Origin: Mongoliimonas terrestris
GTDB lineage: Bacteria; Pseudomonadota; Alphaproteobacteria; Rhizobiales; Pleomorphomonadaceae
Direction: 5' to 3'
Length of the DNA: 64,000 nucleotides
NCBI RefSeq assembly: GCF_001927285.1
Contig: NZ_MSIG01000005.1
Location: forward strand, 62,001 to 126,000
Both the position numbers and the translations under genes were made by a program. The notes under the pieces are model-generated. The model made no database searches, was not told the DNA's origin, and worked only from the letters and a program-made list of their open reading frames with translations. Positions 1-8,946 of the stretch are shown one piece after another (the stretch's first letter is position 1; each line of letters starts with the position of its first letter).

Positions 1-86
1 TGGTCCGCGCAGGCGGACCACCCACGCATTCCGCGAACCACCACCGTCCCACGCGTGGCTGGTCCGGCTGAACCGGACCATGACGA
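1..86 (+). repeat. Family A composite, copy 1 (cut by window edge)
   Basis: Left hairpin at 1-30 (TGGTCCGCGCAGGCGGACCA, then CCCACGCATT). Right hairpin at 53-86 (GCGTGGC, then a TGGTCCGG/CCGGACCA stem and TGACGA). The two half-units are inverted relative to each other, so the whole can also fold as one long imperfect stem. Confidence 0.9.
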
Positions 87-186
87 GGTCGGAGCACGTG
101 GCAGGCGGCGGCACAAGCGCCCCGGCACCCACTCCCCCGGCACCCGCGACGCTCGGCAACGCACCCGCCTCCCGCCACCCCGGGTC

Positions 187-285
187 GTCACCCCGGCGAA
201 CGCCGGGGCCCAACCGTCCCGTCCATCTCCGTGCCGGTCCCTCGCCAGAACCGTCGGCTGGATCCCGGCTTCCGCCGGGATGACG
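187..285. repeat. Family B palindrome pair, copy 1
   Basis: Two hairpins, at about 187-214 (CCCCGGCG-AA-CGCCGGGG core) and 257-285 (ATCCCGGC-TTC-CGCCGGGAT core ending TGACGG). They lie in opposite orientation. This type of dispersed palindrome, GTCATCCCGG...CCGGGATGAC, is common in proteobacterial intergenic DNA. A second pair with the same arrangement lies at 544-641. Confidence 0.85.
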
Positions 286-352
286 GAGAGCAGGCCCGGC
301 CGCCACCACCAACACCCACTGCCCCTCGCGCCCCGTCCGAACCGCCCCCGAC

Positions 353-443
353 CGTCATGGTCCGCGCAGGCGGACCACCCACGCATTCCGCGAACCACCA
401 CCGTCCCACGCGTGGCTGGTCCGGCTGAACCGGACCATGACGA
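353..443 (+). repeat. Family A composite, copy 2
   Basis: Left hairpin from CGTCATGG at 353, right hairpin ending TGACGA near 443. Both stems are perfect. The ~23-bp spacer between them is the same as in copy 1. Confidence 0.9.
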
Positions 444-543
444 GGTCGGAGCACGTGGCAGGCGGCGGCACAAGCGCCCCGGCACCCACTCCCCCGGCAC
501 CCGCGACGCTCGGCAAGGCACCCGCCTCCCGCCACCCCGGGTC

Positions 544-641
544 GTCACCCCGGCGAACGCCGGGGCCCAACCGTCCCGTCCATCTCCGCGCCGGTTCCTC
601 GTCCGAAACGCCGGCTGGATCCCGGCTTCCGCCGGGATGAC
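544..641. repeat. Family B palindrome pair, copy 2
   Basis: Second occurrence of the two-hairpin arrangement seen at 187-285, at the same place in the second 355-bp unit, with a few base differences between the two hairpins. Confidence 0.85.
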
Positions 642-706
642 GGGGAGGACGCCCGGCCGGACCCCGAACGCGCCCACCCCTCGCGCACGCCCGAACCGCC
701 CCCGAT

Positions 707-800
707 CGTCATGGTCCGCGCAGGCCGACCACCCACGCATTCCGCGAACCACCACCGTCCCGCGCGTGGCTGGTCCGGCGGATCCCAACCACGACACGGT
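707..800 (+). repeat. Family A composite, copy 3 (decayed)
   Basis: The left hairpin carries one stem mismatch (GCAGGCCGACCA). The right hairpin has lost its CCGGACCA arm. Downstream sequence becomes unrelated within 60 bases and turns AT-richer at 856-880, just before the first gene. Confidence 0.8.
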
Positions 801-880
801 CGGAGCACGTTGCAACCCACGCCCGCCCGAACCGCGGCCCGCACCGCAACTCGACCTATCTCTTTAACACTATAGTTACC

Positions 881-3133
881 ATGTCGACGCAGAGTCGGGA
901 GGCTCAGCGTACCCGAGGCATGGTGATGATCGGTTCGATCCAACAACGGCCGCCCTATGACGACGATGGCGATCTGGACCTGTCCAGAGGCCTTCGCGCG
1001 GTCTGGCGGCGGCGGAAGACCGTTCTGGCGACCACGGCCCTCGTCTCCGCGCTCGCCTTTGCGGCGCTCTCGCTCACGCCTGCCACATACCGTGCCGAAA
1101 CCCGGATTCGCCTGGAGCCGCAGGATGTTGCGGCCACCGCCGGCATTCCTGCGCCGAGCCAGTCCGAGATGGTGGACAGCCAGATCCAGCTGCTCACTTC
1201 GCGCGATCTCGCCCGCCGCGTGGCCGAGATGCAGTCGCTCGTCGACCGGCCCGACTTCGACGGCGCGGACAGGTCGCTGCTCGCCCGCGGGTTGTCGGCG
1301 GCCGGCTTCGGCGGCGATCCGAATCGCGTCTCGCCGGAGGAGCGCGTTCTCGACAGCCTGATGCGGCAGACCGAGGTCTTCGCCGTGGAGGGCTCGCGCG
1401 TGCTCGTGCTGCGCATCGCCTCCGGCGACCCGGCCCTCGCCGCCTCCGTCGCCAACGCCATGGCGGAGGAATACATGGCCCTCCAGGCGGAGGCCAAGCC
1501 CCGGCCGGTGGACGACCACACGGTCTGGCTCGCCACCGAGATCGAGGGCCTCAAGGCCAAGATCCGCCGGGCCGAGGGCGAACTCGCCAAGGTCGCGGCC
1601 GGGGAGGGGATCGGCGCCGTCGACCCGGGCCCGGTGCGCCGCCAGATCGCCGACCTCGCCCAGCGCCTCTCCGTCGCCCGCGCCGAACACACCGACGCCG
1701 AAGCCCGCGCCGCCCGCCTCGCCGGCGTGGTGGAAGCGCGCGGCGACCTCTCCGAAGCCGCGGACATTCTCGACGGCGGCGTCTATCCGGCGCTGCGCGC
1801 CCGCGAGGTGGAACTCCGCAACCGCCTGTCGGAGCTGTCCGTCACGCTGCTGCCCGGTCACCCGCAGGTCCGCGCCGTCCAGTCGCAGCTTGCCGACATT
1901 GAGGTCCAGCAGGCGGCCGAGGCCCGGCGCACTCTTGCCACCCTGCAGGCCGAAGCGCTCGCCGCCGCCGGGCGGGTCGCCACCCTCGACGGCGAACTCA
2001 GCACCCTGAAGGCGGAAGCCGCCGCCATCGTCGATCCGGCGGGCGACGCCGAGCAGCGCGCGCTGGAGCGCGAGATCGCCTCGGAACGGGCCATGCTGGC
2101 GAGCCTGGAGACCCGCTACCTGGAGGCCACCGCCCGCCAGAGCGCCCCCATGCCGCCGGTCGACGTGCGCATCCTCAGCCGCGCCACCGCGCCGGCCGAG
2201 CCCATCGGCCCCAAGGTGCTGCCGCTCACCGGTCTTGCCGGGCTCGCCGGATTCCTCGGCTCGATCGGCTGGATCCTCTCCGCCGAGGCGTTGCGCCTGC
2301 GCGCCCGCCGCCGCTCCGCCGACCTGCCGGCCACCGGCGAGGCCGCCGCCGACCATCCGGTCGGCGAGCCGGTCGAGGTTCCGGCCGCCGTCGCGCCCGG
2401 GCCCATGGCCGACGGCGCGCTCGATCGGTCCACCGACGACCGGGTTGCCCGCTTCCGCGCCGCCGTCGCCCTTGCGGCGTCCGAGCGCGCCGCGGCCCAT
2501 CCTCCGGCCGCCGAACCGGCGCCGGCTCCGGTCCATGCGCCGCGTGCCGAACCCGCGCCGGCCGCGCCCGTCCAGGCCGCCGGCATCGGCGAGATGCACG
2601 CCGTTCTCGTCAGCGAGGGCACCACGCGCGTCGGCATCACCGGCGCGGTGTCGGCCGACGGGGTGGAGCGGGTGGTCGCCGGCTTCTCGCAGCTTGCCGC
2701 CGAGGAGGGCTCGCGGGTGGTGGTGGTCGACACGGTTGCCGCCCATGCGGGCCGGGAAGGGCCGGGGCTCTCCGACCTCCTCGCCGGCACGTCCGCGTTC
2801 GACGACATCATCCGCCGCAACCCGGCGACCCGCGCCCACGAGATCGGCGTCGGCTCCCGGCCGCTCGCCTCGGAGGTGTTCGCCGGCGAGGCGATCGCCA
2901 CCGTGCTGACCGCGCTCGAGCACACCTACGACGTGGTGGTGCTCGACTTCGGTCTCATCGAACCGGATCCGAACCGGTTCAGCCTCCTGGCGACCGCCGA
3001 CCTGACCATCCTGGTCGGCGACGCCGACGATCCGGACGTCGTCCGGATCCACGACCTGATGATCCGGAGCGGCATCGCCCCGGTCTCGATCATCCCGGTG
3101 CCGGCCGGCGAGAGCGTCGGCGAAGCCGCCTGA
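881..3133 (+). CDS. Wzz/ExoP-type polysaccharide chain-length protein with degenerate tyrosine-kinase-like domain
   Basis: A 750-residue inner-membrane polysaccharide co-polymerase of the Wzz/GumC/ExoP class, expected to control export or chain length of an exopolysaccharide. Seen: cytoplasmic N-terminus, first membrane helix about residues 47-65, a periplasmic region rich in coiled coil (about 200-430, including a GNVR-like stretch LPGHPQVRAVQSQLADIE), and a second helix about 446-467. After a Pro/Ala-rich linker, a BY-kinase-like alpha/beta domain runs from about 580 to 745. That domain lacks the Walker A lysine: the usual GEGKS loop reads SADGVER. The C-terminus has no tyrosine cluster, so kinase activity is unlikely. 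Start: ATG 881, but an in-frame ATG at 920 follows a possible TATAGT -10 box at 871-876 and may be the true start. No other polysaccharide genes are adjacent. Confidence 0.85.
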   Translation: MSTQSREAQRTRGMVMIGSIQQRPPYDDDGDLDLSRGLRAVWRRRKTVLATTALVSALAFAALSLTPATYRAETRIRLEPQDVAATAGIPAPSQSEMVDSQIQLLTSRDLARRVAEMQSLVDRPDFDGADRSLLARGLSAAGFGGDPNRVSPEERVLDSLMRQTEVFAVEGSRVLVLRIASGDPALAASVANAMAEEYMALQAEAKPRPVDDHTVWLATEIEGLKAKIRRAEGELAKVAAGEGIGAVDPGPVRRQIADLAQRLSVARAEHTDAEARAARLAGVVEARGDLSEAADILDGGVYPALRAREVELRNRLSELSVTLLPGHPQVRAVQSQLADIEVQQAAEARRTLATLQAEALAAAGRVATLDGELSTLKAEAAAIVDPAGDAEQRALEREIASERAMLASLETRYLEATARQSAPMPPVDVRILSRATAPAEPIGPKVLPLTGLAGLAGFLGSIGWILSAEALRLRARRRSADLPATGEAAADHPVGEPVEVPAAVAPGPMADGALDRSTDDRVARFRAAVALAASERAAAHPPAAEPAPAPVHAPRAEPAPAAPVQAAGIGEMHAVLVSEGTTRVGITGAVSADGVERVVAGFSQLAAEEGSRVVVVDTVAAHAGREGPGLSDLLAGTSAFDDIIRRNPATRAHEIGVGSRPLASEVFAGEAIATVLTALEHTYDVVVLDFGLIEPDPNRFSLLATADLTILVGDADDPDVVRIHDLMIRSGIAPVSIIPVPAGESVGEAA

Positions 3134-3207
3134 CCATCCCGCCGGGTCCGACCGTCACCGGGCAACCGCCGACGCAGCCTGTCTTGATTTCAAGCATTTG
3201 ACGACCG

Positions 3208-3243
3208 AACGCCCGCCCGTCTTTTCGACCGGCGGGCGTTTCT
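3208..3243 (+). terminator. Intrinsic terminator after the Wzz-like gene
   Basis: A perfect 10-bp stem AACGCCCGCC / GGCGGGCGTT with a 13-base loop and a short T run. It lies 75 bases beyond the Wzz-like stop, between that gene and the converging DUF2842 gene, and can serve both strands. Confidence 0.75.
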
Positions 3244-3266
3244 CGTTCCGGCGGATCGCATGTCCG

Positions 3267-3485
3267 TCAGGCGGTCGGTCGCTTCCGCCGCCGGCCCATC
3301 CACCAGATGATGAAGGCGGCGGGCGGCACCCAGATCAAGCCGCCCACCACGTAGAACACCAGTTGCGTGAAGCCGCTCGAGCCGGGCAGCAGCGCGGCGG
3401 CGAACATCAGCACCAGGAAAGGGTAGGCGATCACCAGGATGATCAGCAGCACGGCTCCGATCAGCGTGCGCAGGCGCGGCGGCAT
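3267..3485 (-). CDS. DUF2842 small membrane protein
   Basis: A 72-residue protein with two hydrophobic helices (about residues 7-30 and 42-62) and a basic Arg/Lys tail. It matches DUF2842, a short alphaproteobacterial inner-membrane family of unknown function often found beside cytochrome oxidase assembly genes. Here it is divergent from COX15, with 190 bases between them, which fits that context. The ATG start is followed by a typical PRLRTLIGAVLL beginning. No catalytic residues are apparent. Confidence 0.8.
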   Translation of the reverse strand: MPPRLRTLIGAVLLIILVIAYPFLVLMFAAALLPGSSGFTQLVFYVVGGLIWVPPAAFIIWWMGRRRKRPTA

Positions 3486-3675
3486 TCTGGCTCTCTCCCA
3501 TCGACGACCCGCATGCGGATAGCATCTCGGCCCGCCGGCCGAAAGGCCCGCGACCCTGGGCGGAAGGCCCGCGACCGGTCGCCGCGTGCCCTAATGTTGC
3601 GCCGCACGGGCGCTATCTGTGCTAACAACCCGCCCGTCAGCCGCATCGCTTCCGCCCGCGAGTTCGTCGCCGATC

Positions 3676-4794
3676 ATGTCGTCCCCCACCGCCTCCCATC
3701 CGCGCCTCCGCTCCGCCGCCGCCGTCCATGCGGCCGAGCTGCGGGGCGACCGTCACGTGCGCCTCTGGCTCTGGACCATCGCGGTCTTCGTGTTCGCCAT
3801 GGTCATCGTCGGCGGCGCCACCCGGCTCACCGAGTCCGGGCTTTCCATCACCGAATGGAAGGTGATCCACGGCATCCTGCCGCCGCTCACCGAGGCGCAG
3901 TGGCTGGTGGAGTTCGACAAGTACCGGCAGATCCCGGAATACCAGCAGATCAACAAGGGGATGAGCCTCGCCGACTTCCAGTTCATCTACTGGTGGGAGT
4001 ACGGCCACCGGCTGCTCGGCCGGGTGATCGGCTTCGTCTTCCTCATCCCCTTCCTGTGGTTCGCCATCCGCGGCACCATCCGGCGCGACATGCTCGGCCG
4101 CATCGGCCTCCTGTTCGTGCTCGGCGGCATCCAGGGCGCGATCGGCTGGTGGATGGTGGCGAGCGGCCTCACCGAGCGCACCGACGTCAGCCAGTACCGG
4201 CTCGCCACGCACCTCACCTTCGCCTGCATCATCTTCGCCGCCACCGTCTGGATCGCCGAAGGCTTCCGCGCCGCAAAGCCTTCCCTCGACGAGCCGGCCC
4301 ACCTCGGCACCCTCGCCAAGGCCGTGATGGTCCTCGTCCTCGTGCAGATCTTCCTCGGCGGCCTCGTCGCCGGTCTCGACGCCGGCTACATCTACAACAC
4401 CTGGCCGCTGATGGACGGCGCCTTGGTGCCGGACGGTCTTCTGTTCCAGTCGCCCTGGTGGCTGAACTTCTTTGAAAACCACATGACGGTGCAGTTCGTG
4501 CACCGGATCGGCGCCTACGCGCTCTTCGCCCTGGCGCTCGTCCAGTGGATCGCGGTCGCCCGCAGCGCCGCCGACCCGGCGCGCACCCGCATGGCTGCGG
4601 TCGTGTTCGGCCTCGTCTGCCTGCAGGCGGCGATCGGCATCGCGACCCTCCTCCTCGTGGTCCCGCTCGGCCTCGCCCTCCTGCACCAGGGCCTCGCCGT
4701 CATCGTGCTCGCCGCCGCCGTCCTCCACGCCCGGCGCCTCCACGACAGCCGCGCCGGCTGGCCGGTCCGCGGCACCCTCCCGCTCGCCGCCTGA
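3676..4794 (+). CDS. ctaA: Heme A synthase (COX15/CtaA family)
   Basis: Converts heme O to heme A for aa3-type cytochrome oxidase in the inner membrane. From the ATG at 3676 the protein has 372 residues and eight predicted membrane helices in two pseudo-symmetric four-helix halves. The heme-ligand histidines of the family are visible in EWKVIHGILPP, WWEYGHRLLGR, YRLATHLTFA, FVHRIGAYALF and LLHQGLAV. The motifs GGATRLTESGLSI and the YIYNTWPLMDG loop are typical of the alphaproteobacterial/mitochondrial COX15 type. A GTG at 3619 would add 19 residues of low-complexity sequence; the ATG is preferred because the longer form gives no conserved extension. No other cytochrome oxidase genes occur in the window. 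Confidence 0.95.
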   Translation: MSSPTASHPRLRSAAAVHAAELRGDRHVRLWLWTIAVFVFAMVIVGGATRLTESGLSITEWKVIHGILPPLTEAQWLVEFDKYRQIPEYQQINKGMSLADFQFIYWWEYGHRLLGRVIGFVFLIPFLWFAIRGTIRRDMLGRIGLLFVLGGIQGAIGWWMVASGLTERTDVSQYRLATHLTFACIIFAATVWIAEGFRAAKPSLDEPAHLGTLAKAVMVLVLVQIFLGGLVAGLDAGYIYNTWPLMDGALVPDGLLFQSPWWLNFFENHMTVQFVHRIGAYALFALALVQWIAVARSAADPARTRMAAVVFGLVCLQAAIGIATLLLVVPLGLALLHQGLAVIVLAAAVLHARRLHDSRAGWPVRGTLPLAA

Positions 4795-4855
4795 TCGCGT
4801 CCCTGACGCTCCCCGGGCCTCACCCCCCGATGCGCGGCATCGCGAAACCCGCGCC

Positions 4856-5284
4856 TCACATCCCGAGGCGCGGCACCTCGATCGCCGGGCAGCGGTCCAT
4901 CACCACGCTCACCGCCGCCGCCTCGCCGCGGGCGGCGCCCTCGGCGTTCACGACGCCGAGCTGCAGCCACACCACCTTGGGCTTCGCTTCCAGCGCCAGC
5001 GCCTCGTCGATCACCGCCCCGGCGGCGTCGGAGTTGCGGAACACGTCCACCATGTCCACCGGCCCCGGCAGGTCCTTCAGCGAGGCCACCACCGTCGCCC
5101 CGTGGATCGTCTTGCCGGCGAGCCCGGGATTGACCGGGTGCACCGTGTAGCCCCGGCCGAGCAAAAACCCCAGCACCCGGTAGGAGGCCCGGTCCGGGTT
5201 GTTGCTCGCCCCGACGAGCGCGATCGTCTTCGTCTCCCTCAGGATGGTGCGGATCTCATCGTCCGTCTTGCCGTCACTGGTCAT
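4856..5284 (-). CDS. CoA-binding domain protein (YccU-like)
   Basis: A 142-residue single-domain protein with a Rossmann-like CoA_binding fold (COG1832). Visible motifs are TIALVGASNNPDRASYRV near residue 18, GYTVHPVNPG near 47 and VVWLQLGVVN near 108. The family binds CoA in vitro, but its physiological role is not established. It lies 95 bases downstream of the M29 aminopeptidase on the same strand and may be co-transcribed. Start ATG at 5284; longer in-frame extensions run through non-conserved sequence. Confidence 0.85.
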   Translation of the reverse strand: MTSDGKTDDEIRTILRETKTIALVGASNNPDRASYRVLGFLLGRGYTVHPVNPGLAGKTIHGATVVASLKDLPGPVDMVDVFRNSDAAGAVIDEALALEAKPKVVWLQLGVVNAEGAARGEAAAVSVVMDRCPAIEVPRLGM

Positions 5285-5379
5285 CCGGTCCTCGCTTCCC
5301 GCCCCGCCTCGCCAGACACCCTCGTGGAACGCCCCCGGACCGGCGCGGGTTGCGCCAGCCACAACGTCCCGAGACCCCG

Positions 5380-6627
<1,248 letters not shown>

Positions 6628-6752
6628 GGGGCAGGGTCTCCGTGGAATAGCGATCCCGAAGATATAAGCCGCCCCACCGCCCTTGTCAGCCAACCCGCGT
6701 CCGGTTGGAGCGGGTGAGGGCCGGCAGCTCCCTCCATCAAGAGCCCCCCGTT

Positions 6753-6845
6753 CGTCATGGTCCGGTTCAGCCGGACCACCCACGCATGTTCACACCCGCC
6801 GCCCGTCAGCATGCGCGGCTGGTCCGCCTTCGCGGACCATGACGA
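6753..6845 (-). repeat. Family A composite, copy 4, in inverted orientation
   Basis: The left arm has the TGGTCCGG/CCGGACCA hairpin and the right arm the TGGTCCGC-CTTC-GCGGACCA hairpin, the reverse of all other complete copies. Its reverse complement reads as a normal composite, so this is the same element inserted the other way round. It lies 125 bases upstream of the aminopeptidase start. Confidence 0.9.
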
Positions 6846-6930
6846 TGATGGCGGTGGAGGAAGTGGATGGCGGTTTATGGGGGCAGCTTCCCGCGATCGA
6901 AAGTTCTCGCCCGTCAAGAGCTCCGCCGAT

Positions 6931-7023
6931 CGTCATGGTCCGCGCAGCCGGACCACCCACGCATTGGCCACCGTCCCGCCTGGGAGAAAGCGTGGCTGGT
7001 CCGGCTGAACCGGACCATGACGA
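6931..7023 (+). repeat. Family A composite, copy 5
   Basis: Left hairpin at about 6931-6963 with one stem change (GCAGCCGGACCA). Perfect right hairpin at about 6989-7023. The spacer differs from that of copies 1-3. Confidence 0.88.
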
Positions 7024-7098
7024 TGGAGGGGCTGGGGAACCTGTCGCGCACGACCGGCGCCCCCACCCCATCACCCCCGCCCCATCACCCCCGCCCCC

Positions 7099-7761
7099 TC
7101 ACGCCGGCTCCGCCATCCGCAGCGCCCACATCGCCTGGAACGCCGGCCGCCCCTGGCACGCCCCCAGCCACGCCTGCAGCGCCGGCAGCCCCGCGAACAG
7201 GTCGGGCGCCGGCTGCGCGTAGCGCGTCACCTCTGCGACGATCAGGTCGGCGATCGTGAAGCGTCCCCCCACCAGCCAGCCGCCGCTCGCGGCCAGCGCC
7301 GCGTCCAGCTGCTCCAGCCGCGGCCGCAGCGCCATCTTGGCCGCCGCCACCGCCGCCCGGTCGCCGGACCCGTCCCCCGCATCGGCCACGTTGAGCACGA
7401 TCACCACTGCCGGCGCCTCGCACTGAGTCGCCGCCCACAGCATCCAGTTCAAGGTCAGCGCCTCTTCGGCGAGATCCTTCGGCGCCAGCGGCCCGCCGTG
7501 CTTCCGGGCGAGAGCCAGGCAGATGGCGAGACTTTCCGTCAGCACCACGCCGTCCAGCACCGCCGCCGGGATCTGCCCGGCCGGGTTGATCGCCAGATAG
7601 GCCGGCGTCCGCGTGTTCATCGGCGCGTCCGGCGCCATCGGGTCGGCCAGCCGCCGGGCCTGGATCACCGGCACGTGCTCGTACGGCACATCGAGTTCCA
7701 GGCAGGTCCACATCACCCGCGCCGCGCGCGACCGCGCCACGCCATAAAGTGTCAGGGTCAC
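7099..7761 (-). CDS. Glutathione S-transferase family protein
   Basis: A 220-residue protein with an N-terminal thioredoxin-fold GST domain (residues 1-90: TLTLYGVARSRAARVMW, then NPAGQIPAAVLDG and LTESLAICLALA, the glutathione-binding ESxAI motif) and an all-helical C-terminal domain with GGRFTIADLIVAEV, the N-capping box/hydrophobic staple of GSTs. It likely conjugates glutathione to electrophiles or has a related thiol-transfer role; the substrate cannot be read from sequence. It is flanked by repeat clusters, and the divergent Uma2-type gene starts 164 bases away. Confidence 0.88.
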   Translation of the reverse strand: MTLTLYGVARSRAARVMWTCLELDVPYEHVPVIQARRLADPMAPDAPMNTRTPAYLAINPAGQIPAAVLDGVVLTESLAICLALARKHGGPLAPKDLAEEALTLNWMLWAATQCEAPAVVIVLNVADAGDGSGDRAAVAAAKMALRPRLEQLDAALAASGGWLVGGRFTIADLIVAEVTRYAQPAPDLFAGLPALQAWLGACQGRPAFQAMWALRMAEPA

Positions 7762-7925
7762 GATGCCGTCTCCTTGCGATCAACCGAGCCCGCACCAGAC
7801 CGCCTGCCGCGCCCCCGGTCAAGCCCGCGCGCCGCCCGCCGGCCCGCTCGTCCCCACCCACCGGCGGCCGGCCTCCGCCCCGGTTCGGCCTTCAATCCCC
7901 GCCCGGCCATGCTATCCTCTTCCCC

Positions 7926-8504
7926 ATGAACATCCGAAGCATCATCGCCGCCGACGGACTGCCCCGCCGCGCCTTCACGGTCGCGGAGGTGGAGCGCATG
8001 GTCGAGGTCGGCCTGATCGAGGAGGGCGAGCGCGTCGAGCTCGTCGAAGGGGAACTCATCCCGATATCGCCTCAAGGCAATCAGCATGAGGTCCTGAAGA
8101 GCGCCATCCTGGAGCGGTTCCACGCCGTTCGGCCATCGACAATACGGATCGGGGTCGAAACGATCCTGCGGTTGTCGAACGAGACCTTTCTCGTGCCGGA
8201 CATCATCCTCTTCCCCATAGCGGTCGGCTTCAAGGGACTGAACGGCCCGGCCGTTCTCCTCGCCGTCGAGATCGGCGTCTCCTCGCTCGCCTACGATCTC
8301 GGCCGCAAGGCCCGCATCTACGCCGCCTTCGGCGTTCCCGAGCTCTGGGTCATCGACGCCGGATCGAGCATCGTCCACGTCCACCGGCATCCCGGCCCGG
8401 ATGGCTACGCCGACATCACCCCCTGGCACGCCGACCACCTCATCCGCCCAACCCAAGCCCCCGCCTTCACCCTCCGCCTCGCCGACCTCGACCTGACCGA
8501 CTAG
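7926..8504 (+). CDS. Uma2-family (DUF820) PD-(D/E)XK endonuclease-like protein
   Basis: 192 residues. The fold motifs of the Uma2/DUF820 restriction-endonuclease-like family are all visible: RVELVEGELIPISPQG near residue 36, FLVPDIILFP (acidic residue) near 90, LAVEIGVSSLAYDLGRKARIYA (E-x-S...K core) near 118, and GVPELWVIDAGSS. Cellular function is unknown for nearly all members, though many are encoded near mobile DNA. The protein starts at ATG 7926; longer in-frame extensions are Pro/Arg-rich non-coding sequence. The gene sits alone among family A repeats: two composites beyond the GST gene and two and a half immediately downstream. Confidence 0.88.
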   Translation: MNIRSIIAADGLPRRAFTVAEVERMVEVGLIEEGERVELVEGELIPISPQGNQHEVLKSAILERFHAVRPSTIRIGVETILRLSNETFLVPDIILFPIAVGFKGLNGPAVLLAVEIGVSSLAYDLGRKARIYAAFGVPELWVIDAGSSIVHVHRHPGPDGYADITPWHADHLIRPTQAPAFTLRLADLDLTD

Positions 8505-8548
8505 GGCAGTCCCCCAACCGCGCGACCGCCCACCCGCTCCACCCCGCC

Positions 8549-8646
8549 CGTCATGGTCCGCGCAGGCGGACCACCCACGCTTTGGGGTCGGGCATCGGCA
8601 CTTGTGTGATAATGCGTGGCTGGTCCGGCTGAACCGGACCATGACG
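8549..8646 (+). repeat. Family A composite, copy 6
   Basis: Perfect left and right hairpins, separated by a ~36-base spacer containing TCGGCACTTG. The spacer is shared with copy 7 but not with copies 1-5. It lies 45 bases downstream of the Uma2-type stop. Confidence 0.9.
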
Positions 8647-8733
8647 ATGACGGAGAGGATGAAAAACGGGGTGGAAAGGGGCGCAACCGGCGCACCGGCC
8701 CGCGCCCCGGCCTCCCACCCGAACCACCCCGAT

Positions 8734-8833
8734 CGTCATGGTCCGCGAAGGCGGACCACCCACGCATTTCGGATCAGGCCTCGGCACTTGAGTGAGAATG
8801 CGTGGCTGGTCCGGCTGAACCGGACCATGACGA
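8734..8833 (+). repeat. Family A composite, copy 7
   Basis: Left hairpin TGGTCCGCGAAGGCGGACCA and perfect right hairpin. The spacer resembles that of copy 6, with about seven base changes, so the two composites are recent duplicates or insertions of one subtype. Confidence 0.9.
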
Positions 8834-8897
8834 AGGCAGAGCGGGCGGAAATGGTGAGCGCACCCGGCCACCGGACGCCCGCCCGATTCACATCGCG

Positions 8898-8932
8898 CGT
8901 CATGGTCCGCGAAGGCGGACCACCCACGCATT
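8898..8932 (+). repeat. Family A lone left half-unit, copy 8
   Basis: A single CGTCATGGTCCGCGAAGGCGGACCA hairpin followed by CCCACGCATT, with no right partner. It lies 15 bases beyond the ilvD stop, where it could act as a 3'-end hairpin for ilvD mRNA. Confidence 0.85.
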
Positions 8933-8946
8933 CTGACCCGCCCCCC

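Larger units (their letters stand above)
1..806. repeat. Tandem array of ~355-bp units (two units plus a partial third)
   Basis: Unit 1 begins at or before position 1, unit 2 at 358 and a partial unit 3 at 712, ending near 806. The units are nearly identical over most of their length. Each starts with a pair of family A hairpins (TGGTCCGC-loop-GCGGACCA, then TGGTCCGG-loop-CCGGACCA) and ends with a pair of family B hairpins (the CCCCGGCG/CGCCGGGG and ATCCCGG/CCGGGAT types). Unit 3 carries a decayed second hairpin. Open frames through this stretch are low-complexity Pro/Arg-rich translations of the repeats, not genes. The array probably continues upstream of the window. Confidence 0.9.

Noticed and set aside
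1-806. CRISPR array
   Set aside because: Repeats are palindromic composites with long, near-identical spacing sequence and no unique spacers; there are no cas genes.
55-867. Open frame of 270 codons across the palindromic array
   Set aside because: It translates the repeats into Pro/Arg-rich low-complexity sequence, repeats itself with the 355-bp period, and has no ribosome-binding site.
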